NCBI GenBank assembly: GCA_019239955.1
Contig: JAFAZD010000010.1
Location: forward strand, 1-41,300
DNA length: 41,300 nt
Reading direction: 5' to 3'
From: Armatimonadota bacterium
GTDB taxonomy: Bacteria; Armatimonadota; Armatimonadia; Armatimonadales; Capsulimonadaceae
The notes under the pieces were generated by a model that made no database searches, had not been told where the DNA came from, and saw nothing but the letters and a program-made list of their open reading frames with translations. The stretch's first letter is position 1. Each line of letters starts with the position of its first letter. The translations under genes were made by a program, and so were the position numbers. Positions 32,925 through 41,300 of the stretch are shown here, piece after piece.

Positions 32925-33398
32925 TTGAATCCGGAAACGCTGAGACTGTTTTACTCGCCCAAGGACCGCCTGCGGCTGACGGTGGGGGAGGAACGTTCGT
33001 ACCATACCGTCAAGCCGGTGTGGGCGGCACCGCTGTCGCGGCCCGACACATACCTGGCGTTGCTGGATGGCAAGGGCGCGGAGATCGTGATGCTGCCCGA
33101 CCCGGCCCAACTGCCGCCCGACTCGCTGGCGGCGGCGCGAGAGGAGCTGCGCCGCCGTTACCTGACGGCGACGGTGACGCAGGTGACGCACGCCAGGCAG
33201 GAGTTCGGGGCGACCTACTGGAGCGTGGAGACGGACCGGGGGCCGCGCGACTTCGTCACGCAGAACCTACAGGAGAACGCCATCTGGCTGTCGGACGTAC
33301 ACTTACTGCTGCTGGACGTGGACGGCAACCGCTTCGAGATCACGGACGTGTCGCGGCTGGACGCCCCGTCGCGGCATTACGTTGAGACGATCCTGTGA
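32925..33398 (+). CDS. DUF1854 family protein
   Basis: This 157-residue soluble protein matches the DUF1854 family. The N-terminal LRLTVGEERSYHTVKPVWAAP and LSRPDTYLALLDGKGAEIVML are followed by a helix (SLAAAREELRRRY). The end is a beta region with WSVETDRGPRDFVTQNLQENAI and the DVDGNRFEITDVSRLD motif. The start is TTG 32925, backed by a perfect AAGGAG (32911-32916) at 8 bases. In other bacteria this family is usually encoded right after the zinc-ribbon ABC exporter found here at 25607. In this window the two are separated by six genes. Function is unknown; a link to polymer or cyanophycin metabolism has been suggested by naming only. Confidence 0.8.
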   Translation: MNPETLRLFYSPKDRLRLTVGEERSYHTVKPVWAAPLSRPDTYLALLDGKGAEIVMLPDPAQLPPDSLAAAREELRRRYLTATVTQVTHARQEFGATYWSVETDRGPRDFVTQNLQENAIWLSDVHLLLLDVDGNRFEITDVSRLDAPSRHYVETIL

Positions 33399-33428
33399 AA
33401 AAGGGGCCGCGCCGGGTGGCGCGGCCCC
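33398..33428 (-). terminator. Rho-independent terminator of the YsnF operon
   Basis: GGGGCCGCGCC (33403-33413) pairs with GGCGCGGCCCC (33418-33428) around GGGT. On the minus strand the stem is followed by TTTTT. It overlaps the stop of the convergent DUF1854 gene and may terminate both sides. Confidence 0.75.
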
Positions 33429-33433
33429 CGATG

Positions 33434-34585
33434 TTAACGGGGTCTGGTGCGGTCCACCGTCTCGTCCCTGTCCAGCATCTCGCTACGGTGATCCGTGACG
33501 TCGGCGGCCTGCTGCACGTCGCCGGTCTTCTCGACGCGCAGTTCCTCACGCTGGACGGAGCCGGTCAGGTGCTGGGTCTCCGTGACCTGCCGCTTGCCGA
33601 TCTCGACCTCCTCGCGCACCACCGGGGTCTTCTCAATCGTGACCTGCTCCTCCATCACCGGGATGCGAATCTCCTGCTCGGTCTGGCGGAAGTCCGTGTT
33701 ACCAGTGACGGGGGTGCCGACCGGGCGGCGCTCGACGACGACCTCCTCGCGGGTGACGGGCACCTCGATGGTCTTGGTCTCGGTGATGATGTCCTTGTGG
33801 ACGTGGACCTCGCCCGCCGAGACCCGCTGCGTACTCGCGCGCAGCTCCTCCTCGCGGAGTTGGATGCGCTCCGGGGACTCCCCCAACTCGCGGGCCGTGC
33901 CGGTGGACGCGGTCGTGCCGTAAACGCCCGCGTCCGCCGGGGCGGTTCCGGCGGCGTCCAGGCGCGCCGGGGCGGGCGGGACGTAGTCCGTCCGGGTCGC
34001 CTCCACGCCGGAGCCGACCGGGGCCGGGGCCGTGTCCACGAAGTCGGTCTGGGCGGCGGTGTTGCCCCGGTAATCCGAGGGCCCCTGCACGTCATCCGCG
34101 CCGTCGCGCTCCAGGATGCGGCGGACCTCGGCGGCCTGGGCATCGTTGGCGTGGACGCCGATCAGGATGCCGCCGGCGCCGAGGCCGGTCTCATACTCGC
34201 GGGCGCGGTCCTCCGGGATGCCCGCGCCGACCAGGCCGCCGAGGATGCCGCCGGTCAGACCGCCCGCGCCCGCCCCGACCAGTGCCGCCGCCAGCGGCCC
34301 GACCACCAGCGGGGCCGCCAGGCCCCCGGTGGCGGCGACGGCGGCGACGCTGCCGGTGGCGGTCAGGGCGGCGATGATCGCCCCCAGCGTCCCGCCGATG
34401 CCCGCGCCGACGCCCGCGCCCTCGGCGGCCTTGGTGCCGGTCCCCTCGGCGAAGTCACGGGCCTGGCCCGTGTCGTTCATCATGACGCTGATGTCGTTCT
34501 GGGAGTAGCCCAGGTTCTGCAGATCAGTGACCGCCCGCTCGGCCTCGGCGCGGTCGTGGAAAAGTCCGGTGATCAAATCGGCCAT
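33434..34585 (-). CDS. YsnF/DUF2382 stress protein with glycine-rich hydrophobic segment
   Basis: This 383-residue protein has an N-terminal general-stress (GSP17M/YflT-like) domain (about 1-50, ITGLFHDRAEAERAVTDLQNLGY). A long Gly/Ala-rich hydrophobic segment (about 58-125) resembles glycine-zipper membrane inserts, and GVHANDAQAAEVRRILERDGAD follows. The C-terminal DUF2382 (YsnF/AvaK) domain (about 245-370) is made of charged repeats: IQLREEEL, VHVHKDIITETKTIEVPVTREE, VEKRPV-type strands and VVREEVEIGKRQVTETQ. The family is linked to general stress and desiccation responses; the mechanism is unknown. It is the second gene of a two-gene minus-strand operon, with AGGAGG upstream of ATG 34585. 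Confidence 0.82.
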   Translation of the reverse strand: MADLITGLFHDRAEAERAVTDLQNLGYSQNDISVMMNDTGQARDFAEGTGTKAAEGAGVGAGIGGTLGAIIAALTATGSVAAVAATGGLAAPLVVGPLAAALVGAGAGGLTGGILGGLVGAGIPEDRAREYETGLGAGGILIGVHANDAQAAEVRRILERDGADDVQGPSDYRGNTAAQTDFVDTAPAPVGSGVEATRTDYVPPAPARLDAAGTAPADAGVYGTTASTGTARELGESPERIQLREEELRASTQRVSAGEVHVHKDIITETKTIEVPVTREEVVVERRPVGTPVTGNTDFRQTEQEIRIPVMEEQVTIEKTPVVREEVEIGKRQVTETQHLTGSVQREELRVEKTGDVQQAADVTDHRSEMLDRDETVDRTRPR

Positions 34586-34611
34586 GGTGATACCTCCTGT
34601 ATCGTGATCCG

Positions 34612-35391
34612 TCAGCGGCGGTTCCCCGTGCGGTCCACGGTCTCGTCGGTGTCCAGCATGTCGGCGCGGTGGTCGGTCGCATTCTCGACGCGGACATCGC
34701 CGGTGTTCTCGATGCGCGCCTCCTCGCGGCGGACGGTGTCGGACAGGCGCTCGGTCTCCGTCACGGACCGCTTGCCGACCTCGACCTCCTCGCGCACGAC
34801 GGTCTGCTTCTCCAGCGTCGCCTCCTCGCGCGACAGCGGCACGACAATGTCGGCGGTGTCCTGCCCGATGGGGGCCGCGGAGGCCGCCTGGCCGGTGACG
34901 GGGCGGCGCTCGATCACGAGCTCCTCGTGGGTCACGGGCACGTCAATGGTCTTGGTCTCGGTGACAACATCCTTATGGACTCGTACCTCGCCGGCCTGAA
35001 CCCGCTGCTTGCGGGCGGTCAGCTGCTCCTCTCGGAGCTGGATGCGCTGGACGCCCTCCTGCGCGAGCGCCGGGTTGACGCGGTCGCTGATGTCCGCCCC
35101 GTCGCGTTCCAGAATGGCGCGGGACTCGGAGGCGCGGGACCCGGTGACGGTGACGGTGTAGCCGCCCGCATGGCCGGCGGCGTAGTCGGCATCGGCATTC
35201 GTGCGGTTCAGGTAGGACGCGCTTTCCAGGTAGGGCTGAGAGCCGGCGTACTGGCCGGTCGCGGCGCTACGATAAGGCGCGAGGTCGATCTCGTTCTCGT
35301 TGAAGCCGGCGGCAATCAGGTCACGGACGGCGCGCTCGGCACTGGCCCGGTCGGCGAAGTAGCCGGCGATGGCATTCTGGGTGGTAGTCAT
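34612..35391 (-). CDS. YsnF/DUF2382 stress protein (short paralogue)
   Basis: This 259-residue paralogue of the downstream gene has the same N-terminal stress domain (IAGYFADRASAERAVRDLIAAGF), then a Tyr/Ala-rich linker and a nucleotide-like YTVTVTGSRASESRAILERDGAD. The DUF2382 domain (about 115-240) has IQLREEQLTARKQRVQAGEVRVH and VVREEVEVGKRSVTETERL. It lacks the glycine-zipper segment, so it is probably soluble while its partner is membrane-associated. The start is supported by AAAGGAG just before ATG 35391. It is the first gene of the operon. The upstream region has an operator-like repeat at 35454-35471. Confidence 0.82.
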   Translation of the reverse strand: MTTTQNAIAGYFADRASAERAVRDLIAAGFNENEIDLAPYRSAATGQYAGSQPYLESASYLNRTNADADYAAGHAGGYTVTVTGSRASESRAILERDGADISDRVNPALAQEGVQRIQLREEQLTARKQRVQAGEVRVHKDVVTETKTIDVPVTHEELVIERRPVTGQAASAAPIGQDTADIVVPLSREEATLEKQTVVREEVEVGKRSVTETERLSDTVRREEARIENTGDVRVENATDHRADMLDTDETVDRTGNRR

Positions 35392-35453
35392 TTACTTACT
35401 CCTTTGTCGCATTTGTTTACATTTTCGAGGTCGGCGGCTTTCCGGTCGCACGT

Positions 35454-35471
35454 TTTGTCCCGCTTGACAAA
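35454..35471. promoter_or_regulatory. Operator-like palindrome upstream of the YsnF operon
   Basis: TTTGTC-CCGCTT-GACAAA is a perfect 6-bp inverted repeat about 65 bases upstream of the first YsnF start. It also contains a TTGACA-like box on the plus strand. A stress regulator site is plausible. Confidence 0.4.
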
Positions 35472-35614
35472 CATTGCGTCGTCGCCACGCGGTTCTTACC
35501 CAGCGTCCCGCAGGCGTAAACAGCGCGGCCCGCCCTGACTCAGCTCGCTCTCTGATTTGAGCTGAAAAAAAATTGCCGGGCGCTGCGCCCGTCTTTCCAG
35601 TCCCCGCGCCCTGG

Positions 35615-35645
35615 TTGACAGGGAGGCACAGTGGCCGGGTACACT
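35615..35645 (+). promoter_or_regulatory. Promoter of the broken glycosyltransferase gene
   Basis: TTGACA (35615-35620) and TACACT (35640-35645) are spaced by 19 bases. The ATG at 35654 is only 9 bases after the -10, so the transcript would be leaderless or nearly so. Confidence 0.5.
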
Positions 35646-35653
35646 GGGGGTCT

Positions 35654-36615
35654 ATGACGACCATCTCCGTTGTTACGCCGACGTTCCGGCGGGAGGACTT
35701 GCTGCGGCGGTGCGTCGAGAACGTGCTGGCGCAGAGGGTGGAGGCGGAGATCCAGCATCCGAGCCGCTGATCCGGGCGGCCTGGATGGACGACCCGCGTG
35801 TGACGGTGCTCAACACGTACCGGACGGAGCGGGCGGTGGCGCGCAACACTGGGGCGGCGCTGTCGCGGGGCGACTGGCTATACTTTTTGGATGACGACGA
35901 CTACGTGCTGCCGGGGGCGTTCGCGGCGATGCTGGAGGTCGCCGAGCGGACGCGGGCGACGCACGTCTACGGGGGCTATCGCATCACAGACATGGCCCAG
36001 ACGACCGACGAGGTGATCCGGCCGGACATCAGCGGCGACATCTTCCCGCTGCTGCTCGCCGGGGAAACCCTGCCGCCGCAGGCACGCTGGGTGCGCCGCG
36101 AGTATTTCTTTCGGGTCGGCGGCTTCGACCCGCTGATGGTCCCGGTAGAAGACGTTGACCTGTTCCGTCGCATCAGTCGGATCGGGCCGGTCGCCCGCAC
36201 GGATTTTGTCGTGGCAGTGGTCCGCGTCAATCACCCCGCCACCACGACGACCGACAGTCAACGACAGAACAGCCAGTGGCTCCGCAGCCTGGACCAGTGC
36301 CTGTCCCTGCCGGAGACGCTGTCGCGGGTTCTGCGGCGCACCGCGCAGGAGCCGTACTGGCGGGGCCGCTGCGCGCGGATCTACCTGGGGTCGGCCGGGC
36401 GCAATCTGCTCCAGGGGCGGCATGGGCTGGCCTGGGGCCGGCTGCTGGCCGCGCTGCAGCTGTCGCGGCTGCCGTCGGGTGATCGGAAGCTGTTCTGGCG
36501 GGGCTTCCGCCGCCAGCCGGGGGAGCCCCTGAAGCCGGAGACGGACTCCGCCCAGGTCGATGACAGCCCAATGCCGATTTCGGGTACACTGGGAGGCGTC
36601 ACTAAGGAGATTTAA
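35654..36615 (+). pseudogene. Glycosyltransferase family 2, frameshifted with a short deletion
   Basis: The N-terminal GT2 start MTTISVVTPTFRREDLLRRC runs from ATG 35654 to VLAQR and then stops at 35768-35770. The rest continues in another frame from about 35740 (ASEPLIRAAWMDDPRVTVL, RAVARNTGAALSRGDWLYFLDDDDYVLPG, with the DxD motif, and WVRREYFFRVGGFDPLM..VEDVDLFRR) to 36615. The nucleotide-binding VDDGS-type motif expected between the two parts is missing, so a few dozen bases appear lost along with the frame. The remainder is otherwise well preserved, which suggests a recent event or a sequencing error. Intact, it would have transferred a sugar to a polysaccharide or protein. It lies just before serC. 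Confidence 0.7.
36560..36590 (+). promoter_or_regulatory. Putative promoter of serC inside the end of the GT2 remnant
   Basis: ATGACA (36560-36565) and TACACT (36585-36590) are spaced by 19 bases, 33 bases before the serC start. Confidence 0.4.
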
Positions 36616-36622
36616 GGTATCC

Positions 36623-37711
<1,089 letters not shown>

Positions 37712-37756
37712 CAGGGGGGCAGGACTTCTCATGGCCGGCGGCGAATCCCACGCGGT

Positions 37757-38968
37757 ATGAATCGGCGTCCCCCGCTGCGCGTCGCATTTTCCCTACTGCT
37801 CCTGCTGGCCGGCCCGGCCGCCCGGTCGGACATCGCGCCGCCGACCGGCAACACCCCCGCGGCCGCCCCCCCCACGACCACCGCCCCGCCCGTGGTCATC
37901 ACGCCCCCGGCCGGCGGAGGCTCGCCCGTGCCCGTGCCGACCGACCAGCCGCCGCCGGAGGTCGCCCTGCCGTCGCCGATCCCACTGGGGCGCGGCTTCC
38001 TGTTCAGCGGCGCACTGGATGCCCGCTATCGCACCGCGACCACGGGGCGTACCCGGCAGGGGTGGATCAACGCCGCCGAGCTGGACCTGAACCACCCGCT
38101 GACGCGCAACGGACAGGCGATCGGCAACATCCGCCTACAGGTGATCGCCGAGAACCCGCCGGACATCCCGAACGCCCAGGAGGTGCAGGTCGGCGAGGCC
38201 TACGTGCTGTACCGGCTGCCCATCCAGACGGAGACGGATTCGACCGCCTACCTGAAGGTGGGCCAGTTCCAGCTCCCCTTCGCGCTGCTGGCGGTCTACG
38301 ATCCGCACCTGCTCCTCCTGCAGCCGCTCTACGCGCAGTCTCTGGGCCTGCGCACGGACTTCGGCCTCGCCATCTCCGGGCGCTTCTACGGATATCTCAA
38401 CTATGACTTCTCCGTCACCACCGGCTCCGGCCCCGACCACTTCGACCTGAACCCGAATCGGGTGATCACTTTCCGGCTGGGGCGCACGTTCGTGACGCGC
38501 AACGGCACGGTCACCGTCGGCGGCTCGCTGCTGCAAGGGCATCTGCCGATCACGGACCTGGACTCGACCCACCCGCTCCCCTTCGAGCTGCCGCCGTCCG
38601 GCTACGTGCGCGCGGACCGTGGCTTCACGGCCAAGACGCGCGTCGCCGGCGACGGCACTTATAACTACAAAAGCCTGACGGGGCGCGGCGAGGCGATGAT
38701 CGGTGCGGACCAGGACAGCCGCGTACTCGGCTACTATGCCGAGGGCGACTACCGCTTCAGCCCTCGCGCCGGCGTCGTGGCGGCGCACTCCCTGTTCGAG
38801 TACCCCCAGCGCGACAGCCTCTCCAGCCGCAACGCGGTCGGTCTGACCTACGCCCCGGACTCGAACCTGACCTTCCGCGCCCTGTATGAGGACCTCTACG
38901 ACGTGCCCAGCGCCGGCACGGGACGCACAAATCACCGCTTCACCGTTCAACTGCTGCTGCGGTTTTAG
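37757..38968 (+). CDS. Outer-membrane beta-barrel (porin-like) protein
   Basis: This 403-residue protein has a signal peptide (about 1-24, AFSLLLLLAGPAARS) and a Pro/Thr/Ala-rich linker (about 25-70). A region of alternating hydrophobic and polar residues follows that looks like 14-16 beta strands (for example GFLFSGALDARYRTAT, GRFYGYLNYDFSVTTG, RVITFRLGRTFV). It ends FTVQLLLRF with the terminal Phe typical of barrels inserted by BamA. VGQFQLPFALLAVYDPHLLLLQP resembles phosphate-selective or OprP-like barrels, but no firm family is assigned. It is probably a channel in the outer membrane. It may be co-transcribed with serC. Confidence 0.75.
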   Translation: MNRRPPLRVAFSLLLLLAGPAARSDIAPPTGNTPAAAPPTTTAPPVVITPPAGGGSPVPVPTDQPPPEVALPSPIPLGRGFLFSGALDARYRTATTGRTRQGWINAAELDLNHPLTRNGQAIGNIRLQVIAENPPDIPNAQEVQVGEAYVLYRLPIQTETDSTAYLKVGQFQLPFALLAVYDPHLLLLQPLYAQSLGLRTDFGLAISGRFYGYLNYDFSVTTGSGPDHFDLNPNRVITFRLGRTFVTRNGTVTVGGSLLQGHLPITDLDSTHPLPFELPPSGYVRADRGFTAKTRVAGDGTYNYKSLTGRGEAMIGADQDSRVLGYYAEGDYRFSPRAGVVAAHSLFEYPQRDSLSSRNAVGLTYAPDSNLTFRALYEDLYDVPSAGTGRTNHRFTVQLLLRF

Positions 38969-39018
38969 CCCCCGTTCTACGACCCTTTAAACCACAAAGT
39001 TATTTGCCACAAAGGGTG

Positions 39019-39048
39019 TTGCTTCCGGCCGGCCCGATGTGGTATACT
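39019..39048 (+). promoter_or_regulatory. Promoter of the rpsB-tsf-pyrH operon
   Basis: TTGCTT (39019-39024) and TATACT (39043-39048) are spaced by 18 bases. The leader of about 105 bases before rpsB can form a GC-rich stem (GGGGGCGCGTG with CACGCCCC near 39090-39120), a possible S2 feedback site by analogy with other bacteria. Confidence 0.6.
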
Positions 39049-39160
39049 GTGCGGACGGAATTTCCCAATCCTCACCCGCCGGGATGGGGGCGCGTGTGCC
39101 GCCCGCGGTCACGCCCCTGGTTGAACGGCGGGGACGTAAAACACACAAGGAGTTACAATT

Positions 39161-40108
39161 TTGTCAGTTCTCGCCATGAAGGACCTGCTCGAAGCGGGCG
39201 TCCACTTCGGCCACCAGACCCGCCGCTGGAATCCAAAGATGAAGCGGTACATCTACGGGGGCCGCAACGGGATTTACATCATTGACCTGCACCAGACGCT
39301 GAAACTGTTCGATGAGGCCTACGCCTACGTGCAGGAATTGGCCCAGAACAACGGCAAACTGCTGTTCGTGGGCACCAAGAAGCAGGCGCAGGACGCGGTC
39401 GCCGAGGCGGCCAAGCGGTCGCGCTCGTACTTCGTCAACTCCCGCTGGCTGGGCGGGATGCTCACCAACTACCGCACCATCCTGACCCGCATCGCCCGCC
39501 TGCGCGAGCTGGAGCGCATGGACGCGGAGGGCGTCCTGGACTCGCTGCCCAAGAAGGAGGCCGCCGAACTGCGCGAGGAGCGCGACCGGCTGGAGCGCTA
39601 TCTGGGCGGCATCAAGGAGATGCCGGGCCTGCCCGACGCGATCTTCATCGTGGACCTGAAGAAAGAGCGCATTGCCGTGCAGGAGGCCCGCAAGCTGGGC
39701 ATCCCGATCATCGCCATCGTGGACACCAACTGCGACCCGGACGAGGTGGACTACGTCATCCCCGGCAATGACGACGCCATCCGCGCGATCCGCCTGATCT
39801 CCAACAAGATCGCCGACGCCATCATCGAGATCAAGGGCGGCGAGTGGCAGGAGACCGCCGTGGAGGCGGCCGAGGAGGGCAAGACCGGCGAGGAGGCTGA
39901 CGCCGCCGCCGTGGCCGCACAGTGGGAGGCCCTGGAGCGCCAGGTCGGCGGCGGGGCGGCGACGGGCGGCGCGTCCGGCATCCTCACGGAAGGCAACGAG
40001 ACGGGCGCGACTCACCCGGTCGGTGCGGAGGCCGCGACCACCGACGCCGAGGCCGCGTCAGAGATCGCCGCCGAGACCGGCCAGCCGACCGTCGAGCGGC
40101 CCGTGTAG
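39161..40108 (+). CDS. rpsB: 30S ribosomal protein S2 with long acidic C-terminal tail
   Basis: This 315-residue S2 protein has the standard blocks [77 protein letters not shown] and [26 protein letters not shown]. It begins at TTG 39161; AAGGAG (39147-39152) is 8 bases upstream and homologues carry the extra MSVL-type residues before MKDLL. After about residue 230 it continues with an Ala/Glu/Gly-rich acidic tail of about 85 residues, longer than in most bacteria. It binds S1 and 16S rRNA on the small subunit. First gene of the rpsB-tsf-pyrH operon. Confidence 0.95.
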   Translation: MSVLAMKDLLEAGVHFGHQTRRWNPKMKRYIYGGRNGIYIIDLHQTLKLFDEAYAYVQELAQNNGKLLFVGTKKQAQDAVAEAAKRSRSYFVNSRWLGGMLTNYRTILTRIARLRELERMDAEGVLDSLPKKEAAELREERDRLERYLGGIKEMPGLPDAIFIVDLKKERIAVQEARKLGIPIIAIVDTNCDPDEVDYVIPGNDDAIRAIRLISNKIADAIIEIKGGEWQETAVEAAEEGKTGEEADAAAVAAQWEALERQVGGGAATGGASGILTEGNETGATHPVGAEAATTDAEAASEIAAETGQPTVERPV

Positions 40109-40122
40109 GACGTTAACCCGAC

Positions 40123-40200
40123 AGACCTAACCCTGCCGCTTCGCGGCGGTCCCTTCCCTGGCAGGGAAGGGAAAGGTCGCTTGCGACCAGGGTTAGGTCT
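40123..40200 (+). repeat. Cloverleaf-like palindromic element (copy D) between rpsB and tsf
   Basis: A perfect 13-bp outer stem (AGACCTAACCCTG at 40123-40135 with CAGGGTTAGGTCT at 40188-40200) encloses three perfect hairpins: GCCGC-TTC-GCGGC (40135-40147), CCCTTCCCT-GGC-AGGGAAGGG (40151-40171) and GGTCGC-TT-GCGACC (40175-40188). It fills the gap between the genes and ends 6 bases before the tsf ribosome site (GAAAGG). It could modulate expression of tsf or simply be a dispersed repeat. Confidence 0.85.
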
Positions 40201-40218
40201 TTCTTGAAAGGCAGCACT

Positions 40219-41088
40219 ATGGCAGAGATCACCGCCGCAATGGTGAAGGAATTGCGGGACAAGACGCAGGCCGGCATGATGGAGGCCAAGAAGGCCCTCA
40301 CCGATGCCGACGGCGACATGGACGCCGCCATCCGCGCCCTGCGCGAGAAGCACAAGAACATGCAGGTTAAGGAAGGCCGCACCAGCGCCGAGGGCGTCGT
40401 GGAGGCGTTCGTGCGTGAGCATAACCGCCTGGGCGTGCTGGTGGAGATCAACTCGGAGACCGACTTCGTGGCGCGCAACGAGGAGTTCATCGCCCTGGCG
40501 CGCGACATGGCCCGTCACGCCGCCGAAAATCCCCAGGCCGCCAGTGTGGACGAACTGCTGGACGCCACCCACACCGAGACGGGCCAGCCGGCCCGCCTGC
40601 GCGTCCAGGAAGTCTTCGGCAAGATGCGCGAGAACATCATCTTCAAGCGCTTCGCCGCCTTCCGGACGGAGGACGGGACGGTGGACGCCTACGTCCACAA
40701 GACCGGCGGGGCCGGCGGCAAGATCGGCGTCCTGATCGAACTGGCCGGTGAGGGCGAGGCGGTCAAGGAGTTGGCGCACGAGGTCGCCATGCACATCGCC
40801 TCGGCCCGCCCCAAGTACCTGCGGCGCGAGGACGTGCCGGAGTCGGTGGTCAGCGAGGAGCGCGAGATCGTCCGCACCCGCACGATGGCCGACCCCAAGA
40901 ACGCCAGCAAGCCCGCCAACATCCTCGACAAGATCATTGAGGGCGGTGTCGGCACGTTTTATAAAGAGCAGGTGCTGCTGGAACAGCCTTACGTGCGCGA
41001 GCCGAAGCAGACCATCGCGCAGTTGATCCAGGGCAAGGCGGAGATCAGGCGCTTCGTGCGCTTTGAGGTCGGCGAGGCGGCGGCCTAG
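40219..41088 (+). CDS. tsf: Elongation factor Ts
   Basis: This 289-residue EF-Ts is the guanine nucleotide exchange factor for EF-Tu. The N-terminal UBA-like domain shows MVKELRDKTQAGMMEAKKAL. The core includes EGRTSAEGVVEAFVREHNRLGVLVEINSETDFVARNEEF (in pieces), the exchange-active TDFV motif (about residues 80-83), and a dimerisation-type second subdomain with FGKMRENIIFKRF. Length is normal. ATG 40219 is used because GAAAGG lies 7 bases upstream; a TTG at 40204 is in frame but lies in front of that ribosome site. It follows rpsB and the cloverleaf repeat, and pyrH starts 3 bases after its stop. Confidence 0.95.
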   Translation: MAEITAAMVKELRDKTQAGMMEAKKALTDADGDMDAAIRALREKHKNMQVKEGRTSAEGVVEAFVREHNRLGVLVEINSETDFVARNEEFIALARDMARHAAENPQAASVDELLDATHTETGQPARLRVQEVFGKMRENIIFKRFAAFRTEDGTVDAYVHKTGGAGGKIGVLIELAGEGEAVKELAHEVAMHIASARPKYLRREDVPESVVSEEREIVRTRTMADPKNASKPANILDKIIEGGVGTFYKEQVLLEQPYVREPKQTIAQLIQGKAEIRRFVRFEVGEAAA

Positions 41089-41091
41089 CCG

Positions 41092-41300
41092 ATGGACGAT
41101 GACCAGAAGACGAAATGGTCCCGCGTGCTGCTCAAGCTCTCCGGCGAGGCCTTCGCCGGGGACGGCACACAGGGCGTCATGGACTACAACGCCGTCGCCG
41201 CCATCGCGGGCGAGGTCGTCAGCCTGCACCGGCTCGGCGTCCAGGTCGCCATCGTGGTCGGCGGCGGCAACATCATGCGCGGCCAGCTCGCCCAGGCGGC
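41092..41300 (+). CDS. pyrH: UMP kinase (5' part only; runs off the window)
   Basis: The frame from ATG 41092 reads 69 codons to the window edge. It shows the UMP kinase start WSRVLLKLSGEAFAG, the YNAVAAIAGEVV helix and the nucleotide-binding VAIVVGGGNIMRG. This enzyme phosphorylates UMP to UDP and is usually hexameric in bacteria. Its place after rpsB-tsf is the usual bacterial order. The C-terminal part, with the UMP-binding and effector sites, lies outside the window. Confidence 0.93.
   Translation, partial: MDDDQKTKWSRVLLKLSGEAFAGDGTQGVMDYNAVAAIAGEVVSLHRLGVQVAIVVGGGNIMRGQLAQA

Noticed and set aside
33395-34999. Long plus-strand open frame opposite the YsnF genes
   Set aside because: Shadow of repetitive DUF2382 coding; the minus-strand proteins have family motifs, ribosome sites and a terminator.

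Overview
The window is GC-rich chromosomal DNA from a diderm (Gram-negative type) bacterium. The cell type is inferred from an outer-membrane beta-barrel protein with a C-terminal Phe, a PEP-CTERM sorted protein and a bacterial alpha-2-macroglobulin. The mix of a WhiG/FliA-type sigma factor, PEP-CTERM, GH116 and GH50-like hydrolases, YsnF stress proteins and DTGF aspartic protease pairs resembles Armatimonadota or neighbouring phyla. This placement is an inference of low to moderate confidence. Genes mostly have clear Shine-Dalgarno sites, several use TTG or GTG starts, and ATGA-type overlaps are common.

Layout. 1-1024 (-): 5' part of a secreted protein with two DUF5666-like repeats. 1598-3170 (+): a PEP-CTERM protein, then a two-gene small-protein/DTGF aspartic protease module, then a decayed second copy of the PEP-CTERM gene end. 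3219-5997 (-): a flagellar/sporulation-type sigma factor with a small membrane protein, and an ECF sigma factor fused to a large kinase-like domain. 6232-15602 (+): a tight five-gene operon of polytopic membrane protein, thioester-less alpha-2-macroglobulin, VanW protein, single-TM protein and FAD amine oxidase. 15782-18260: PAS/HATPase regulator, tRNA-Met(CAT), RlpA-like protein and VOC dioxygenase-like protein. 18261-18923 has no convincing gene. 18924-19399 (+): two overlapping TFIIB-type zinc-ribbon genes. 24972-19479 (-): carbohydrate operon YHYH protein, GH50-like hydrolase, GH116 hydrolase. 25236-33398 (+): ABC exporter, an AAA ATPase/RloB-like defence candidate, HEAT protein, radical SAM protein, two GNATs and a DUF1854 protein. 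33434-35391 (-): two YsnF-type stress proteins. 35654-38968 (+): broken GT2 gene, serC, outer-membrane protein. 39019-41300 (+): rpsB, tsf and the 5' end of pyrH.

Most interesting. (1) A family of branched palindromic elements occurs at four sites. One lies in frame inside the GH116 gene, one lies in the N-terminal part of the VanW gene, one lies upstream of the YHYH operon, and one forms a perfect cloverleaf-like structure between rpsB and tsf. (2) The ATPase/RloB pair has a visibly different base composition and its promoter region is bracketed by a 14-bp inverted repeat. It lies in a cassette separating an ABC exporter from the DUF1854 protein that it is usually associated with. (3) An ECF sigma factor is fused to a degenerate phosphotransferase-like domain. 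(4) The alpha-2-macroglobulin has lost its thioester motif. (5) The DTGF protease module is bracketed by two copies of a PEP-CTERM gene end plus terminator.
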